A stretch of 64,000 nt of DNA from an uncultured Planctomycetaceae bacterium. Its GTDB lineage: Bacteria > Planctomycetota > Planctomycetia > Planctomycetales > Planctomycetaceae. Positions 35,914 to 45,619 of this stretch are shown here, one piece after another (the first letter of the stretch is position 1; each line of letters begins with the position of its first letter). Under the pieces are notes generated by a model. That model saw only the letters and a program-made list of their open reading frames with translations, ran no database searches and was not told where the DNA came from. The position numbers were made by a program, and so were the translations under genes. The DNA lies in the NCBI GenBank assembly GCA_943787265.1, contig CALSLT010000001.1, positions 1 to 64,000 of the forward strand. Reading direction: 5' to 3'.

Positions 35914-38007
35914 ATGAAACTACTTCACACCGCAACCACACTGCTGCTAATTCTGCTTCCACAGCTCGCCGTGGCGCAGACCGGCTACCCGATGGTCATG
36001 AGCCTCAAGCCGACGTCCCTGCAGGTTGGCACGTCGTCCGAGATCGAGTTTCACACTCGGTACAGCATGTTCGGCGCATATCAGGTTTTAATCAGCGGAG
36101 AAGGACTCTCCGGAGAGATTCTGCATCCGGAAAAGAAAGACGGCGAGACTCCCAGTCTGACTGCGATGAAAGTTCGATTCACCGCCGACGCCTCTGCGCT
36201 CCCCGGTGTCCGAGACGTAAAGATCGCCACTCCACAGGGAATCAGCACAGTCGGGCAACTGGTCATCGTGCAGGATCCGGTGGTCTACGAAACGGCGAAA
36301 ACCAACACTCGTGACTCAGCCACCGATTTGCCAATCCCGGCAACGGCGTGCGGCGTCATCGAGGCCAACGAAGACGTCGACTACTTCAAGTTCCAAGTTG
36401 AAGCCAGTACTGAACTCAACTTTCACGTGCGCTGCTCGAGGCTCCAGGATCGAGTTCACGACATGCAGCGGCACGCCGACCCGATGATCACCATTCGAAA
36501 CGAGATGGGCGGCACGGTCGCCGCCAGCGACAACCACTTCTTCGGCGACCCGTTCCTGAATGTGAAGTTTGACCGAGCCGGCGAATATTTCCTCGAAATC
36601 CGCGACGTCCGATACCACGGAAACAAATACTGGGAATATTCAGTTGAAGTCACCAATCGACCGTTTGTTTCAAACATCTACCCGATGGGAATCCAGATCG
36701 GCCAGAAAACAGACGTCGATCTCGTCGGTACGTCACTAGCCAAAGATGCACGAAGCGAGATCACTCTCCCAGCAGACACCGCTTCGGGGCCAATCTGGAA
36801 GCAGCTCACGCAAAACGAAACGATGACTAATCCCGCCGTCATGTATGCAACGACTCTTCCCGTGACTCTGGAGTCAACTGCCGACAACACGACGCCCGAA
36901 GGATCGCAGCAATTCTCCATCCCGGCCGGAATCAACGGTCGTATCTCAGAAGACAGCGACGTTGACTGCTTCCGCTTCACTGCGAAGAAAGGCGAGAAGT
37001 ACACCTTCGAAGTCCGAGCCAGACGCTACCAGTCTTCGCTCGATCCTTATCTGCGGATCATCAATCTCGACGGCAAACGGATCTCAGAAAACGACGACCT
37101 GAAAGACTTCAAACGCTCTTTCGCCGACTCACGCATCGAGAACTGGACGGTCCCCGCCGACGGCGAATACGCGATCGAAATCCGCGACATGCACCTCCGC
37201 GGAGGCGACAGTTACGTTTACTTCATCGAAGCGACCAGAGCCGAACCTCATTTTCGGCTCTACGCCGACACGGACAAAACACTCCTCGCTCCTGGTTCCA
37301 ACGCCGTCGTCTACGTGCAGCTTGAACGGAAGAACGGATTCACTGGCGACATTCAGCTTCACATCGAAGGCCTGCCTGAAGGTGTCGAAGCAGTTTGTGG
37401 TCGGATCCTGCCCGACAAAGGCCGCGATGGATGCATCATCCTCAGAGCTGCCCCCGACTCCAAACAGTCGGTTGCTAACGTTCGCATCTTCGGCACATCC
37501 TCGTGGAAACCAACCGACGATACCGAGCCACTGGAACTCGAAGCCGTCGCGTCGGTCTATCAGGAAATGTATCAACCTGGCGGCGGCCGAGGTCACTGGC
37601 CCGTTGAAACTCACACGGTTTCGATAGGAGCCCCGCAGGATGTCCGAGCCGTCAAGCTCAGCGACCACGACGTCGTCTTGAAACCGGGCGAATCGAAAAA
37701 AATCGAGGTCACGATCGAGCGAGCCGAAGGTTTCGACAAAAACGTCTCACTCGACATGCGATTCTTTCACCTGTCGGAATTCTGCAACACGTTTCCGCCG
37801 GGCGTGAAGTTTGACGAAAGCAAGAGTTCAAAACTGATCACTGGTAAGAACTCAACGGGACACGTCGTGATCACCGCCGCAGCCGACGCTGCTCCGGTCG
37901 ATCGACAGCTCATCCCCGTCACGGCCAATGTGTCGCTGAACTTTGTCATGAAGACATCGTTCGCGGCCGACCCGCTTTGGATCAGCGTCGCCCCCGCAGC
38001 TGAATAA
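35914..38007 (+). CDS. Secreted protein with pre-peptidase C-terminal (PPC) domains
   Basis: 697 aa. ATG 35914, signal peptide ending LAVAQ. Two copies of a PPC-like beta-sandwich are seen: one around 125-240 (GVIEANEDVDYFKFQVEAST) and one around 325-430 (GRISEDSDVDCFRFTAKKGE), each with the typical Asp-Tyr/Cys-Phe pattern. Ig-like segments precede and follow. No catalytic motif. It is probably a binding or structural partner of the PSD1 protein upstream, with which it is likely co-translated (11 bp spacing). Known PPC domains are found on secreted peptidases and adhesion proteins. Confidence 0.78.
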   Translation: MKLLHTATTLLLILLPQLAVAQTGYPMVMSLKPTSLQVGTSSEIEFHTRYSMFGAYQVLISGEGLSGEILHPEKKDGETPSLTAMKVRFTADASALPGVRDVKIATPQGISTVGQLVIVQDPVVYETAKTNTRDSATDLPIPATACGVIEANEDVDYFKFQVEASTELNFHVRCSRLQDRVHDMQRHADPMITIRNEMGGTVAASDNHFFGDPFLNVKFDRAGEYFLEIRDVRYHGNKYWEYSVEVTNRPFVSNIYPMGIQIGQKTDVDLVGTSLAKDARSEITLPADTASGPIWKQLTQNETMTNPAVMYATTLPVTLESTADNTTPEGSQQFSIPAGINGRISEDSDVDCFRFTAKKGEKYTFEVRARRYQSSLDPYLRIINLDGKRISENDDLKDFKRSFADSRIENWTVPADGEYAIEIRDMHLRGGDSYVYFIEATRAEPHFRLYADTDKTLLAPGSNAVVYVQLERKNGFTGDIQLHIEGLPEGVEAVCGRILPDKGRDGCIILRAAPDSKQSVANVRIFGTSSWKPTDDTEPLELEAVASVYQEMYQPGGGRGHWPVETHTVSIGAPQDVRAVKLSDHDVVLKPGESKKIEVTIERAEGFDKNVSLDMRFFHLSEFCNTFPPGVKFDESKSSKLITGKNSTGHVVITAAADAAPVDRQLIPVTANVSLNFVMKTSFAADPLWISVAPAAE

Positions 38008-38023
38008 ACAAGTAAAGATTTCC

Positions 38024-38096
38024 AACCACGAAAAAGACGAAATAAACGAAAGTCTGGCAGCTCTGTCCTTTCGTTTATTTCGTCTTTTTCGTGGTT
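38024..38096. repeat. Perfect 29-bp inverted repeat, probable bidirectional terminator
   Basis: Left arm 38024-38052 and right arm 38068-38096 are exact reverse complements (arm contains CGAAAAAGACGAAATAAACG), separated by a 15-base loop. It lies between two convergent genes, the PPC protein (plus) and the TrhO-RluA fusion (minus). The arm's A-rich half can act as T-run on either strand. Confidence 0.9.
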
Positions 38097-38177
38097 AAAA
38101 ACTCCCGCATGTGATACTTGAAACGAGGGCACACTCGGCGGTTTTGAAGGTATGCCGGCGCTGCGATTGTCAATACG

Positions 38178-39986
38178 CTACCCGTTGGACCAGGCGGGCA
38201 ACGGAGCCTCAAAAGCGACTGGTTCTTTTGATTTCGGATGCACGAACCCGATTGACCGCGAGTGAAGGCAGAGCGGCGGTTCTCCGACCTCGGGCGTTTG
38301 CCCTGTGCCTGTCTTTCGATTCGGCAAGTAGACCGGGTCGCCGCAGATCGGCAGGCCGAGATACCAAAGGTGAGCGCGAATCTGATTCGTCCTCCCGGTA
38401 ATCGGGCGAGCCTCGACCAGCGACGTGCCGTCCTCGAATCTTTCCAGAGTTGTAAAATTCGTTTCAGCGGACTGGCCGTCGTCGCAGATAACCCGCAGCC
38501 CGTTATCGCCCGGCTCTGCACTGATCTTCGCCGAGCAGCAAAACTCGTCGTCAGTCGACTGTCCAATTACGCGGGCGACGTACACTTTATCAACCTGGCG
38601 ATCCACAAATTGCGGCTGCATGAATCTGGCGACATCTCTAGTCTGGCAAAACACAGTCACGCCAGACGTGCTCGCGTCCAGCCGGTGAGCCGGCCGCAGG
38701 TAATGGTCTCTGTAGACCTCGTTGAGAATGTACTGAAGCGAATTCCGGTTAAACCGACCGCAAGGGTGCATGGGCAAAGGCGCCGGTTTATTGACGATCA
38801 CGATGAAGTCGTCTTCGTAGAGAACTTCGATGCCCGCATTGACCGACGGCTCGATCGTTGCCGGAATCAGATGTTCGAATCGTTCGCCTTCTCGGACGAT
38901 CAAGTCAGGCGTGGCATGTTCTTCGACCTTCTTGCGGACTCGCAGAAGATGCCCGTCACGAATTTTCTGATGCCAGATTTCGCGATCAATCTGTGGATGC
39001 CACTCTGATAGAAAATCGATCAACGCCCGTCCCGCAAATCGTTCCGGCACATTGACGGGTCGACGATTATCGTACGGCACGCTTCCTGGCAGAGGGTTGG
39101 TCAGACGATGAATCGCTGCCCTGCGAATCATCAAGAGCTCTCTCTGATGCTCTTCCGGACTTTGAAAACAATGGCGGCATGAGACACCAGGCTCGTACGT
39201 CGGAAGCTGCTGATCCTTTTCCGTCAACGGCATCTGACACGCAAAACATTGCTCCACCGCCGTCTCACGCAATTCAGGATCGACCGCAACCCGCTGATCA
39301 AACACGAAGCAATCGCCGTCGTAGTGATCGCCGCCGCATTCTTCGAAGTATTTAAGAATGCCGCCATCAAGCTGAAAGACGTTCTTAAAACCACGTTCTT
39401 CCATGAACGGTCCGGCTTTTTCACACCGGATTCCGCCCGTGCAGAACATGACAATCGGCTCATCTTTCATGTCGCCCGGCAACGACTCGATCGCTTCGGG
39501 AAACTCGCGAAAGTGATCGATCCCCAGTACGTGAGCATTACTGAACGTTCCGACTTCGACTTCGTAATCGTTTCGAGTATCCAGCAGATGAACCCGGCGG
39601 CCTTCGTCGAGCCACTGCTTCAACTGCTCGGGCGGCAGCTTTGGAGATGTCCGTTTTAGAGGGTCAATCCCATCGATGCCGAACGAGATAATCTCATTCT
39701 TTATTTTGACGAGCATCCGAGTGAACGGCTGCCGTTCACTGAGACTTTCCTTGGCTGTTAGATCACTCAAACGAGAATCCGATCGGAGCTCGCTCAAAAA
39801 CTGATCGATCGCCGCTCGGCTACCCGCAATAAAAAGATTGATCCCCTCGGAACTCAGCAGCACAGTCCCTTTGAGATCCAGCGATCTCGCCAATTCACGA
39901 ACCTGCTCACGCCGTTCAGGCAATTGATCGAGTTCAACAAACTTATAAGCGGCGATATTTACGATCGGCAATTCGGCAACACTCAC
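38178..39986 (-). CDS. Fusion of tRNA uridine hydroxylase TrhO (rhodanese) and RluA-type pseudouridine synthase
   Basis: 602 aa in two complete halves. Residues 1-285 are a TrhO/UPF0176 protein: N-terminal AAYKFVEL domain and a rhodanese domain with the catalytic Cys182 in FCTGGIRCEKA. A zinc-ribbon-like pair (CFAC at 247-250, CRHC at 270-273) follows. Residues 300-602 are an RluA-family pseudouridine synthase: YEDDFIVIVNKPAPLPMHP, the catalytic Asp437 in HRLDASTSGV and GRTNQIRAHL. TrhO hydroxylates U34 of tRNA; RluA relatives convert uridines in tRNA or rRNA. The fusion suggests two tRNA edits done by one polypeptide. Convergent with the PPC gene. Confidence 0.9.
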   Translation of the reverse strand: MSVAELPIVNIAAYKFVELDQLPERREQVRELARSLDLKGTVLLSSEGINLFIAGSRAAIDQFLSELRSDSRLSDLTAKESLSERQPFTRMLVKIKNEIISFGIDGIDPLKRTSPKLPPEQLKQWLDEGRRVHLLDTRNDYEVEVGTFSNAHVLGIDHFREFPEAIESLPGDMKDEPIVMFCTGGIRCEKAGPFMEERGFKNVFQLDGGILKYFEECGGDHYDGDCFVFDQRVAVDPELRETAVEQCFACQMPLTEKDQQLPTYEPGVSCRHCFQSPEEHQRELLMIRRAAIHRLTNPLPGSVPYDNRRPVNVPERFAGRALIDFLSEWHPQIDREIWHQKIRDGHLLRVRKKVEEHATPDLIVREGERFEHLIPATIEPSVNAGIEVLYEDDFIVIVNKPAPLPMHPCGRFNRNSLQYILNEVYRDHYLRPAHRLDASTSGVTVFCQTRDVARFMQPQFVDRQVDKVYVARVIGQSTDDEFCCSAKISAEPGDNGLRVICDDGQSAETNFTTLERFEDGTSLVEARPITGRTNQIRAHLWYLGLPICGDPVYLPNRKTGTGQTPEVGEPPLCLHSRSIGFVHPKSKEPVAFEAPLPAWSNG

Positions 39987-40017
39987 TTATCCGCTCCGCG
40001 CTCTGACTTAGATTTCG

Positions 40018-40038
40018 TAGGGTGCGTCGAGGCGCCCC
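40018..40038. repeat. Short palindromic GGGTGCGTCGAGGCGCCCC-type element
   Basis: Small imperfect palindrome between the TrhO-RluA start and the PSD1 gene end. Similar in pattern to the element at 57292-57371. Confidence 0.45.
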
Positions 40039-40060
40039 CTGGCTTTTCCGATCGTGACCA

Positions 40061-42595
40061 TCAGTGATTGAAGAGAAACTCGCGAGTGCTCAACAAGCTC
40101 CAGAAGACGTCTTCGACGACCAGCCGTTTCTCTCCGGCGTCTCCCTCGTCAATCTGACCGAGCAGCTCGACTACGCGTGCTTTCTCTGCGTCGGTTGGGA
40201 ACCGCGACAGGCAATGCAGGAAGATTTCTTCTGTGAGTTCGGCATTTGAATGACCGGCCGCAAGAAGTTTGCTGACTCGGTTCTCCTTGGTCTTCAACTT
40301 ACCGTTTATCGTATCGCCATTTGCAACGTGCAGAACCTGAACCATGCTCGGCTCGTCCGAACGCTCGCATTCGCAGGTGATCGCTCGCGAATTCCGCCCG
40401 AACGTCTTCAGGAAGTACGACTCGATCGCGGAATCGTGAAGTTGAATGGCCCGAGTCCCCAAGGGGTACTCTTTCGTTTCCTGGCGGTCGCCACCAGGAA
40501 ATCCAATGTGAGTGAACGGTGTCGGAACTTCAGTCACTTGAGAAATCGCATCCAGTAGCACTTCGGCCATCAGCCGTTGCGGATAGTAGCGAGAGTAGAA
40601 ATGGTGCTCGTCACGATTTCCGTCCAGCGGAATGCTACTTCGCTGATAAGTGTGCGATTGCAGAATCGTCCGCATCAGCGATTTGAGGTCGAAGCCATGC
40701 TCGATCAAATGCAGCGACGCGGCCACCAGCAACTGCTCGTTACTCGCGGGATTCGACAATCTCAAATCGTCAATTTCTTCGACCAGTCCAGGACCGAAGA
40801 AGCTTGCCCAGACTCGGTTCGTGATGGCCCTTGCGAAGTATGGATTATCCGGCGAGGTCAGCCAGTTCGCCATGTGAACCCGACGGTCCTCGGTCGCCTC
40901 AAACGCCAGCGGCTCACCATCAAGCGGCGTCGGCGGTTGCGGCTTGCCAGTCAGCGGCTGAATCAGCTCGCCCGTCGGAACGACGTACAGAGTTCGGACG
41001 CCGTCTCCGTTACGGAAATCGCCGCCCCAGCCCTTCGCACGCACACGAGAAAACAAATTGGCGAACGAGTAGTACTGCGAGTTCGTCCACTTTTCGAGCG
41101 GGTGGTTGTGGCACTTGGCACAGGCAATCGACAAACCGAGAAACGCCTGGCTGACGTTCTCGGCCATGTTTTCTGGGTCCTGATGCAGAGCAAAAAAGTT
41201 CGTTGCTCCGTTCTCAATCGAGCCACCAGTTGACGTCACAACCTTCCGAGCGAACTCGTCCCACGGAGTATTCTCGGCAATCTCATTCCGGATCCACTGG
41301 TAGTAAGCCTTCACGCCCTTCGGCCGAAGCTTATTTCCGTTAACAAGCAGAACGTCGCTCCACTTGTAGGCCCAGTAGTCAACGAATTCCGGTCGAGCCA
41401 GCAGCGATTCAATTAGACGATCTCGCTTGCCTTCCGTCTGATTGGCGAGGAAATTTCGAACTTCCGTCGGCGTCGGCAAAGTTCCGATGACATCGAGGAA
41501 CGCTCGACGAACAAACTCAACGTCGGAGCATTCAGGCGCGGGCTCAATCCGTAATTCGCTCAGCTTGGCGACCACGTGCTCGTCAATAAAATTGCGTCGA
41601 GGCTGACTCGCGTAAACATCCGCTGGAATGTCATTCGGAAACGCACAGGTGATTATTGAAATGACCGTCTGGCTCGCAAACCAGCCAGTGACCGCTCCGG
41701 CCCCGGGACCCACGACTGAAGCGCGGCCGTTCCGGTCGACACTCGCCACAGACTCGTTCGATGACGAAAACTTCACCCACCGAGTGACGTCTTCCACTCG
41801 CCCGTTCGAATAGTGAGCCCGAACGATGAAGTCCTGCTTGTCGCCTACGGAAAGCTGGACGGCCTCAGGAAGAATCTCGACACGCTCAACAGTCGCGTCG
41901 TCATCCGAGGGCGGCTGTGCACCACCGGCAATCCAATCGGCAATCACTTTGTACTCTCGCGAGTCCGTCTCGAAACGCAGGCCGCCTTTGTGCGGCAACG
42001 CCCCGGTCGGTTTGGCGAGAATCAAACTTCGCCCCGGATCCGCCAATTCAACCCGCCGACCGCGAGCCTGAGTCACGATCGTTTGGTAATCCGTCGCCGG
42101 ATCGTACCCTCTTAGAGAAAGCCGAAACCCGCCCTTCCCTGCCAGCGCGCCGTGACACGCGCCCGAGTTACAACCTGCCTTCGCAAAAACTGCCAGTACG
42201 TGATTCTGGAAACTCGGCGACAGTTCTGAACGTGCATCCCGTACCGAAACTTTCGCGGTCAGCTCCTTACCGTTTGCAATTGCCCGCAAGGTCGTCTTTC
42301 CGTTGCCAACAGCCACGACTTCGTTGCCACTGAATCTGGCGATCTTTGTGTCGTCGATCGACCAAATGACGGTGGTGTCAAGTTGCCTGACTCGTTGCTT
42401 GCTGTTTGTTTTTTCAACCAGAACGCGACTCTTTGCTCCCCGACCGGTCAGACTGATTTCGCGTGGGATCAACTCGATCTCCTGCCCCAATGCGATCGTC
42501 AGGCCAGAATCCATGAAGATGCCGGAGAAGACGGCAGCGACAACAAGGCACTGAAAATTCATCCAACACGACGAAGCGATTGACCGATTGAACAT
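40061..42595 (-). CDS. PSD1-type protein: Ig-like + c-type heme motif + DUF1549 + DUF1553 (second copy)
   Basis: 844 aa from ATG 42595 (GAGGAAG upstream). It is a paralogue of the 33425 protein with the same layout: signal peptide (to about LALGQ), Ig-like domain, CNSGACHGALAGKGG motif, second Ig-like region, DUF1549 with CAKCHNHPLEKW and DUF1553 with YFLKTFGRNSRA. It ends in LSTREFLFNH, matching the family's usual C-terminus. It is the last gene of a minus-strand trio with a DUF1501 gene and a small lipoprotein. Exported; biochemical role unknown. Confidence 0.88.
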   Translation of the reverse strand: MFNRSIASSCWMNFQCLVVAAVFSGIFMDSGLTIALGQEIELIPREISLTGRGAKSRVLVEKTNSKQRVRQLDTTVIWSIDDTKIARFSGNEVVAVGNGKTTLRAIANGKELTAKVSVRDARSELSPSFQNHVLAVFAKAGCNSGACHGALAGKGGFRLSLRGYDPATDYQTIVTQARGRRVELADPGRSLILAKPTGALPHKGGLRFETDSREYKVIADWIAGGAQPPSDDDATVERVEILPEAVQLSVGDKQDFIVRAHYSNGRVEDVTRWVKFSSSNESVASVDRNGRASVVGPGAGAVTGWFASQTVISIITCAFPNDIPADVYASQPRRNFIDEHVVAKLSELRIEPAPECSDVEFVRRAFLDVIGTLPTPTEVRNFLANQTEGKRDRLIESLLARPEFVDYWAYKWSDVLLVNGNKLRPKGVKAYYQWIRNEIAENTPWDEFARKVVTSTGGSIENGATNFFALHQDPENMAENVSQAFLGLSIACAKCHNHPLEKWTNSQYYSFANLFSRVRAKGWGGDFRNGDGVRTLYVVPTGELIQPLTGKPQPPTPLDGEPLAFEATEDRRVHMANWLTSPDNPYFARAITNRVWASFFGPGLVEEIDDLRLSNPASNEQLLVAASLHLIEHGFDLKSLMRTILQSHTYQRSSIPLDGNRDEHHFYSRYYPQRLMAEVLLDAISQVTEVPTPFTHIGFPGGDRQETKEYPLGTRAIQLHDSAIESYFLKTFGRNSRAITCECERSDEPSMVQVLHVANGDTINGKLKTKENRVSKLLAAGHSNAELTEEIFLHCLSRFPTDAEKARVVELLGQIDEGDAGEKRLVVEDVFWSLLSTREFLFNH

Positions 42596-42784
42596 TGAAA
42601 CTTCCTCAAGCATCGATTGTTTCCGTTTTCGCGTGCATCCCACCGAACAAGCCCGGGCAATCGTGAAGAGTATCAACCTGGCCAGTCGTTCTTCCACAAT
42701 CAACCCATTGAACGCTGAACAGCGTCAGTCTGCCATCGACTGTGGCCGCAACCTGCGCGATTTGCCCCGGCCAGCCGTGAGATG

Positions 42785-43246
42785 TCAGAATGACTCTTCG
42801 CCGTCCTCTTCCGTGGCACTCAGCAGCGGAAAATCGATCGAGTTCTCTCCGGCCAGAACATCGACAACCAGCTCAGGCTTTGAGTTGTAGCGAGCGGGCA
42901 GGGCCGATCTGGCAGCATCGTCGCTGGCAGGTTCCGCACCCGCAGGATCCGTAATTCGTACCAGATATTTCCCCAAGGGCGGAGTCGATTCTCCACTTTC
43001 AAAAACGTAGTTTCCTGCAGCGTCGGTCACGGCTTGAAACGGTCCACCTTCGGAATTTTCGAAAGAAACTGTGATCTCCGCCAAGGCAACCTGGTCAATC
43101 GTCACAGTTCCAGACACGGACGGCGGCCCGGAATATTGCTCAGGCACCGACGTTTCGCCACACCCAGACACCAACGCCAACAGCGTTGTGCAAACAATCG
43201 CGGTCTGACTCATGGCCCAGCCCCAGTTCCGAGAATCCGTATTCAT
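42785..43246 (-). CDS. Carboxypeptidase-regulatory-like lipoprotein
   Basis: 153 aa with a lipobox (LALVSGC, cleavage before Cys29) after a hydrophobic signal. The mature part is a single beta-sandwich: SGTVTIDQVALAEITVSFEN, then DAAGNYVFES and GKYLVRITDP, the pattern of carboxypeptidase-regulatory-like domains. AAGGG lies upstream of the ATG. It starts 14 bp after the DUF1501 stop and precedes the PSD1 gene, so all three form an operon. Planctomycetes often place such small lipoproteins in DUF1501/PSD1 clusters. Confidence 0.82.
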   Translation of the reverse strand: MNTDSRNWGWAMSQTAIVCTTLLALVSGCGETSVPEQYSGPPSVSGTVTIDQVALAEITVSFENSEGGPFQAVTDAAGNYVFESGESTPPLGKYLVRITDPAGAEPASDDAARSALPARYNSKPELVVDVLAGENSIDFPLLSATEEDGEESF

Positions 43247-43260
43247 GATCCAGCCCTTCC

Positions 43261-44637
43261 TCAGAACAACTCTTCAATCGGCTGCTTGCCGAAGTCGACC
43301 AACGGGAATGGGCGACCGGCCGGGCCGGGCAGGTGAGATTCCAGGTCGTAGCCGAGTGACCGGAAGATTGTGCCTACGATGTTGCCCGGATCGCACGGAC
43401 GCTCGTCAGGAACTCCACCGATCGGGTCGCTGCGTCCGACGGCCTGGCCACCCTGCACGCCTCCACCGGCAAAGTAAGTGGTGAAGCACTGCGGCCAGTG
43501 ATCTCGACCGCCGGCGGGGTTAACTCGTGGCGTGCGTCCGAACTCGGCGAGGTTGCAGACCAGCGTGTCGTCAAGCATGCCCCGTTCCGTCAGATCGGAA
43601 ATCAACGCCGAGTACGCTTGGTCGTACATCGGAGCGACGTCGTTCTTCATTCCCTCGATCGAGGTGAACGGCTTCGAGCCGTGGATGTCCCAGGTGATCT
43701 CGTTGAAAACGGTGAGGAAGGTGTTGATCGTGATGAACCGGACGCCCGATTCGACCAGTCGACGAGCCAACAGACAGCACTGCCCGAATCGAGTTCGACC
43801 GTAGCGATCCCGAACTGAAGCCGGCTCTTTCGACAGATCGAACGCTTCGCGAGCCTGAGCACTCGTCATCATGCGGTAGGCCGTTTCGAAATTACTGTCG
43901 AGTAACTTCGCATTGTCGCTGGCGTCAAAACTCTTGACGGTGTCGTCGACCAGGTCTCGCAACCGTCTGCGACGATCGAGCCTGACCGTTCCGATATCCG
44001 AAGGCGGCAACAGGTCTGGCACCTGAAAGTTGTCTTTCGACGGGTCGGCATTCAGAGCAAATGGGTCGTGTGACTTTCCGAGAAAGCCGCCTGCTTGACC
44101 GTTGGGAAGATTCCCGCCGCCTCGTCCCATGATTTCCGGCAGAACAACAAACGGAGGCAAGTCAGTCCGCCGTCCCTGCAGATAGCTGGCGACCGCTCCG
44201 GCGTGAGGCGTCTCAACCCCGCCCGCAAACTGCCGCCCCGTCTGCATCATTTGCCAGCCGGCGTCATGCACGGCGGCGCTGGTGTGATAGCACGAGCGGA
44301 CGAACGCAATCTTGTCTGCAATCTCGGCATGCTTGGGAAAGATCTCCGAGATCTCAACTCCGGAAGCGTTCGTGGCGATCGAATTAAACGGCCCACGAAT
44401 CTCGGCCGGAGCATCCGGCTTCATATCCCAGGTATCGAGCTGCGACGGTGCTCCAAGATTGAAGATCATGATCACGGAGCGATCATCACTGCCGCCGGTG
44501 ACCAGTCCCTGCTCCTTCGCCTGAGCATGCTGAGCGAGCGAATACCCCGCCGCTCCCAGCGACCCCACCTGCATGAAGTCCCGTCGATTGACCCCATCAC
44601 AAGTGTGAGCCGAACCTTGCCCTTCAAACTGCAACAT
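43261..44637 (-). CDS. DUF1501 family protein
   Basis: 458 aa from ATG 44637 (frame open to 44679). The N-terminus has a twin-arginine-like motif (NRRDFMQVGSLGAAGYSLAQ) for export. Seen: MIFNLGAPSQLDTWDMKPDAP, PFVVLPEIMGRGGGN, GQCCLLARRLVESGVRFITIN and AEFGRTPRVNPAGGRDHWP, typical of DUF1501 (sulfatase-like fold, alkaline phosphatase superfamily relatives). The exact reaction is unknown. It usually partners a PSD1 gene, as here (two genes downstream). Confidence 0.9.
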   Translation of the reverse strand: MLQFEGQGSAHTCDGVNRRDFMQVGSLGAAGYSLAQHAQAKEQGLVTGGSDDRSVIMIFNLGAPSQLDTWDMKPDAPAEIRGPFNSIATNASGVEISEIFPKHAEIADKIAFVRSCYHTSAAVHDAGWQMMQTGRQFAGGVETPHAGAVASYLQGRRTDLPPFVVLPEIMGRGGGNLPNGQAGGFLGKSHDPFALNADPSKDNFQVPDLLPPSDIGTVRLDRRRRLRDLVDDTVKSFDASDNAKLLDSNFETAYRMMTSAQAREAFDLSKEPASVRDRYGRTRFGQCCLLARRLVESGVRFITINTFLTVFNEITWDIHGSKPFTSIEGMKNDVAPMYDQAYSALISDLTERGMLDDTLVCNLAEFGRTPRVNPAGGRDHWPQCFTTYFAGGGVQGGQAVGRSDPIGGVPDERPCDPGNIVGTIFRSLGYDLESHLPGPAGRPFPLVDFGKQPIEELF

Positions 44638-44706
44638 GACCGTGTTCCCCGACTCTGCCTCAGTAAGCACGCCGGTCACCCGACGGCAGAAGTTGGTCTG
44701 AGTTTA

Positions 44707-44734
44707 CCCGAGCGACGACAAAACGTCGCTCGGG
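44707..44734. terminator. Strong hairpin between carbonic anhydrase and DUF1501 genes
   Basis: CCCGAGCGACG (44707-44717) pairs with CGTCGCTCGGG (44724-44734) over six bases. No T-run follows on either strand. It may be a factor-dependent terminator or mRNA stability element separating the two minus-strand genes. Confidence 0.55.
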
Positions 44735-44766
44735 CAGAACAAATTGTGGACTGACAGCCACCTCGA

Positions 44767-45345
44767 TTACAGAAAGTCCACCTTGCCGGATGCGAGGTTG
44801 TAATAGGCCGGAACGATTTCCAGCGTCTTTCTTTCAAACGGCTTAGAAGCTTCTCCCAGTTTCTTTGCCGTCAACCTGGCGTTCTTCTTGACCGTGTTGA
44901 CGAATTTGGCGTCGTCGGTCTTTCCAGTCGACTGCGAAACGGCGGGCTGCAGATGAGCCAGCAGCATGTTGAGATGATGACCACAGTCACCACCGCCAAG
45001 AGCCGCTTTGACAGCGCCGCATCCTTCGTGCCCAAGAACAACCACCAGATTCACCTTTGGATTCAGATGCTGAATCGCGTACTCGATGCTGGCGATCGAG
45101 CTCGTGTTCGCAATGTTTCCAGCGACTCTGACGACAAAAATTTCGCCGAGTCCGGTATCAAAAACAAGTTCCGGCACCACGCGACTGTCGGCACAACTAA
45201 GGATCACCGCAAACGGCTCCTGCCCACCAGCCAGCTCGCCGCGCCGGGCAGCATCCTGCCTCTCATGACCAAGCTTGTCTTTACAAAATCTCTGATTGCC
45301 TTCTTTCAGCGTTGCAAGTGCCTTCCGTGCGCTGAGCTGTCCCAT
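44767..45345 (-). CDS. Beta-class carbonic anhydrase
   Basis: 192 aa. Zinc ligands are visible in SCADSR (Cys and the Asp-Arg dyad, about residues 50-54) and GHEGCGA (His and Cys, about 105-111). The protein is shorter than many bacterial beta-carbonic anhydrases but complete through the C-terminal YNLASGKVDF strand. It hydrates CO2 to bicarbonate, in the cytoplasm here since no signal peptide is seen. It sits upstream of the DUF1501 operon, separated by a hairpin, so the link is only positional. Confidence 0.92.
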   Translation of the reverse strand: MGQLSARKALATLKEGNQRFCKDKLGHERQDAARRGELAGGQEPFAVILSCADSRVVPELVFDTGLGEIFVVRVAGNIANTSSIASIEYAIQHLNPKVNLVVVLGHEGCGAVKAALGGGDCGHHLNMLLAHLQPAVSQSTGKTDDAKFVNTVKKNARLTAKKLGEASKPFERKTLEIVPAYYNLASGKVDFL

Positions 45346-45619
45346 TCTTCGTCACCTTTGTTTTCGAGTCTTTCAGGGGAGTTTCCGTGAATTCAATCCG
45401 CATCGTTGCATTGATTTTTGTTGAACGATCCACAGTCAGTGACATTATCGGCAATGAGCTCCACTCAACCGTGTGGACCAGACGTTCAATAACGATTGCT
45501 CTGCCATGATGCGGCATCCAGCAAGACGCGCATCTTCGATGACTTTTGCCAAAGATTCCAGACCGGACTCGGGAAAGCAGCATCCGTTAAGACTCACTCT
45601 ACAAGTCCACTCACCTCTG
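45346..45619. other. Intergenic region
   Basis: About 275 bp between carbonic anhydrase and the Asp-box protein's stop, both on the minus strand. It should contain the carbonic anhydrase promoter. No gene or clear element seen. Confidence 0.4.
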
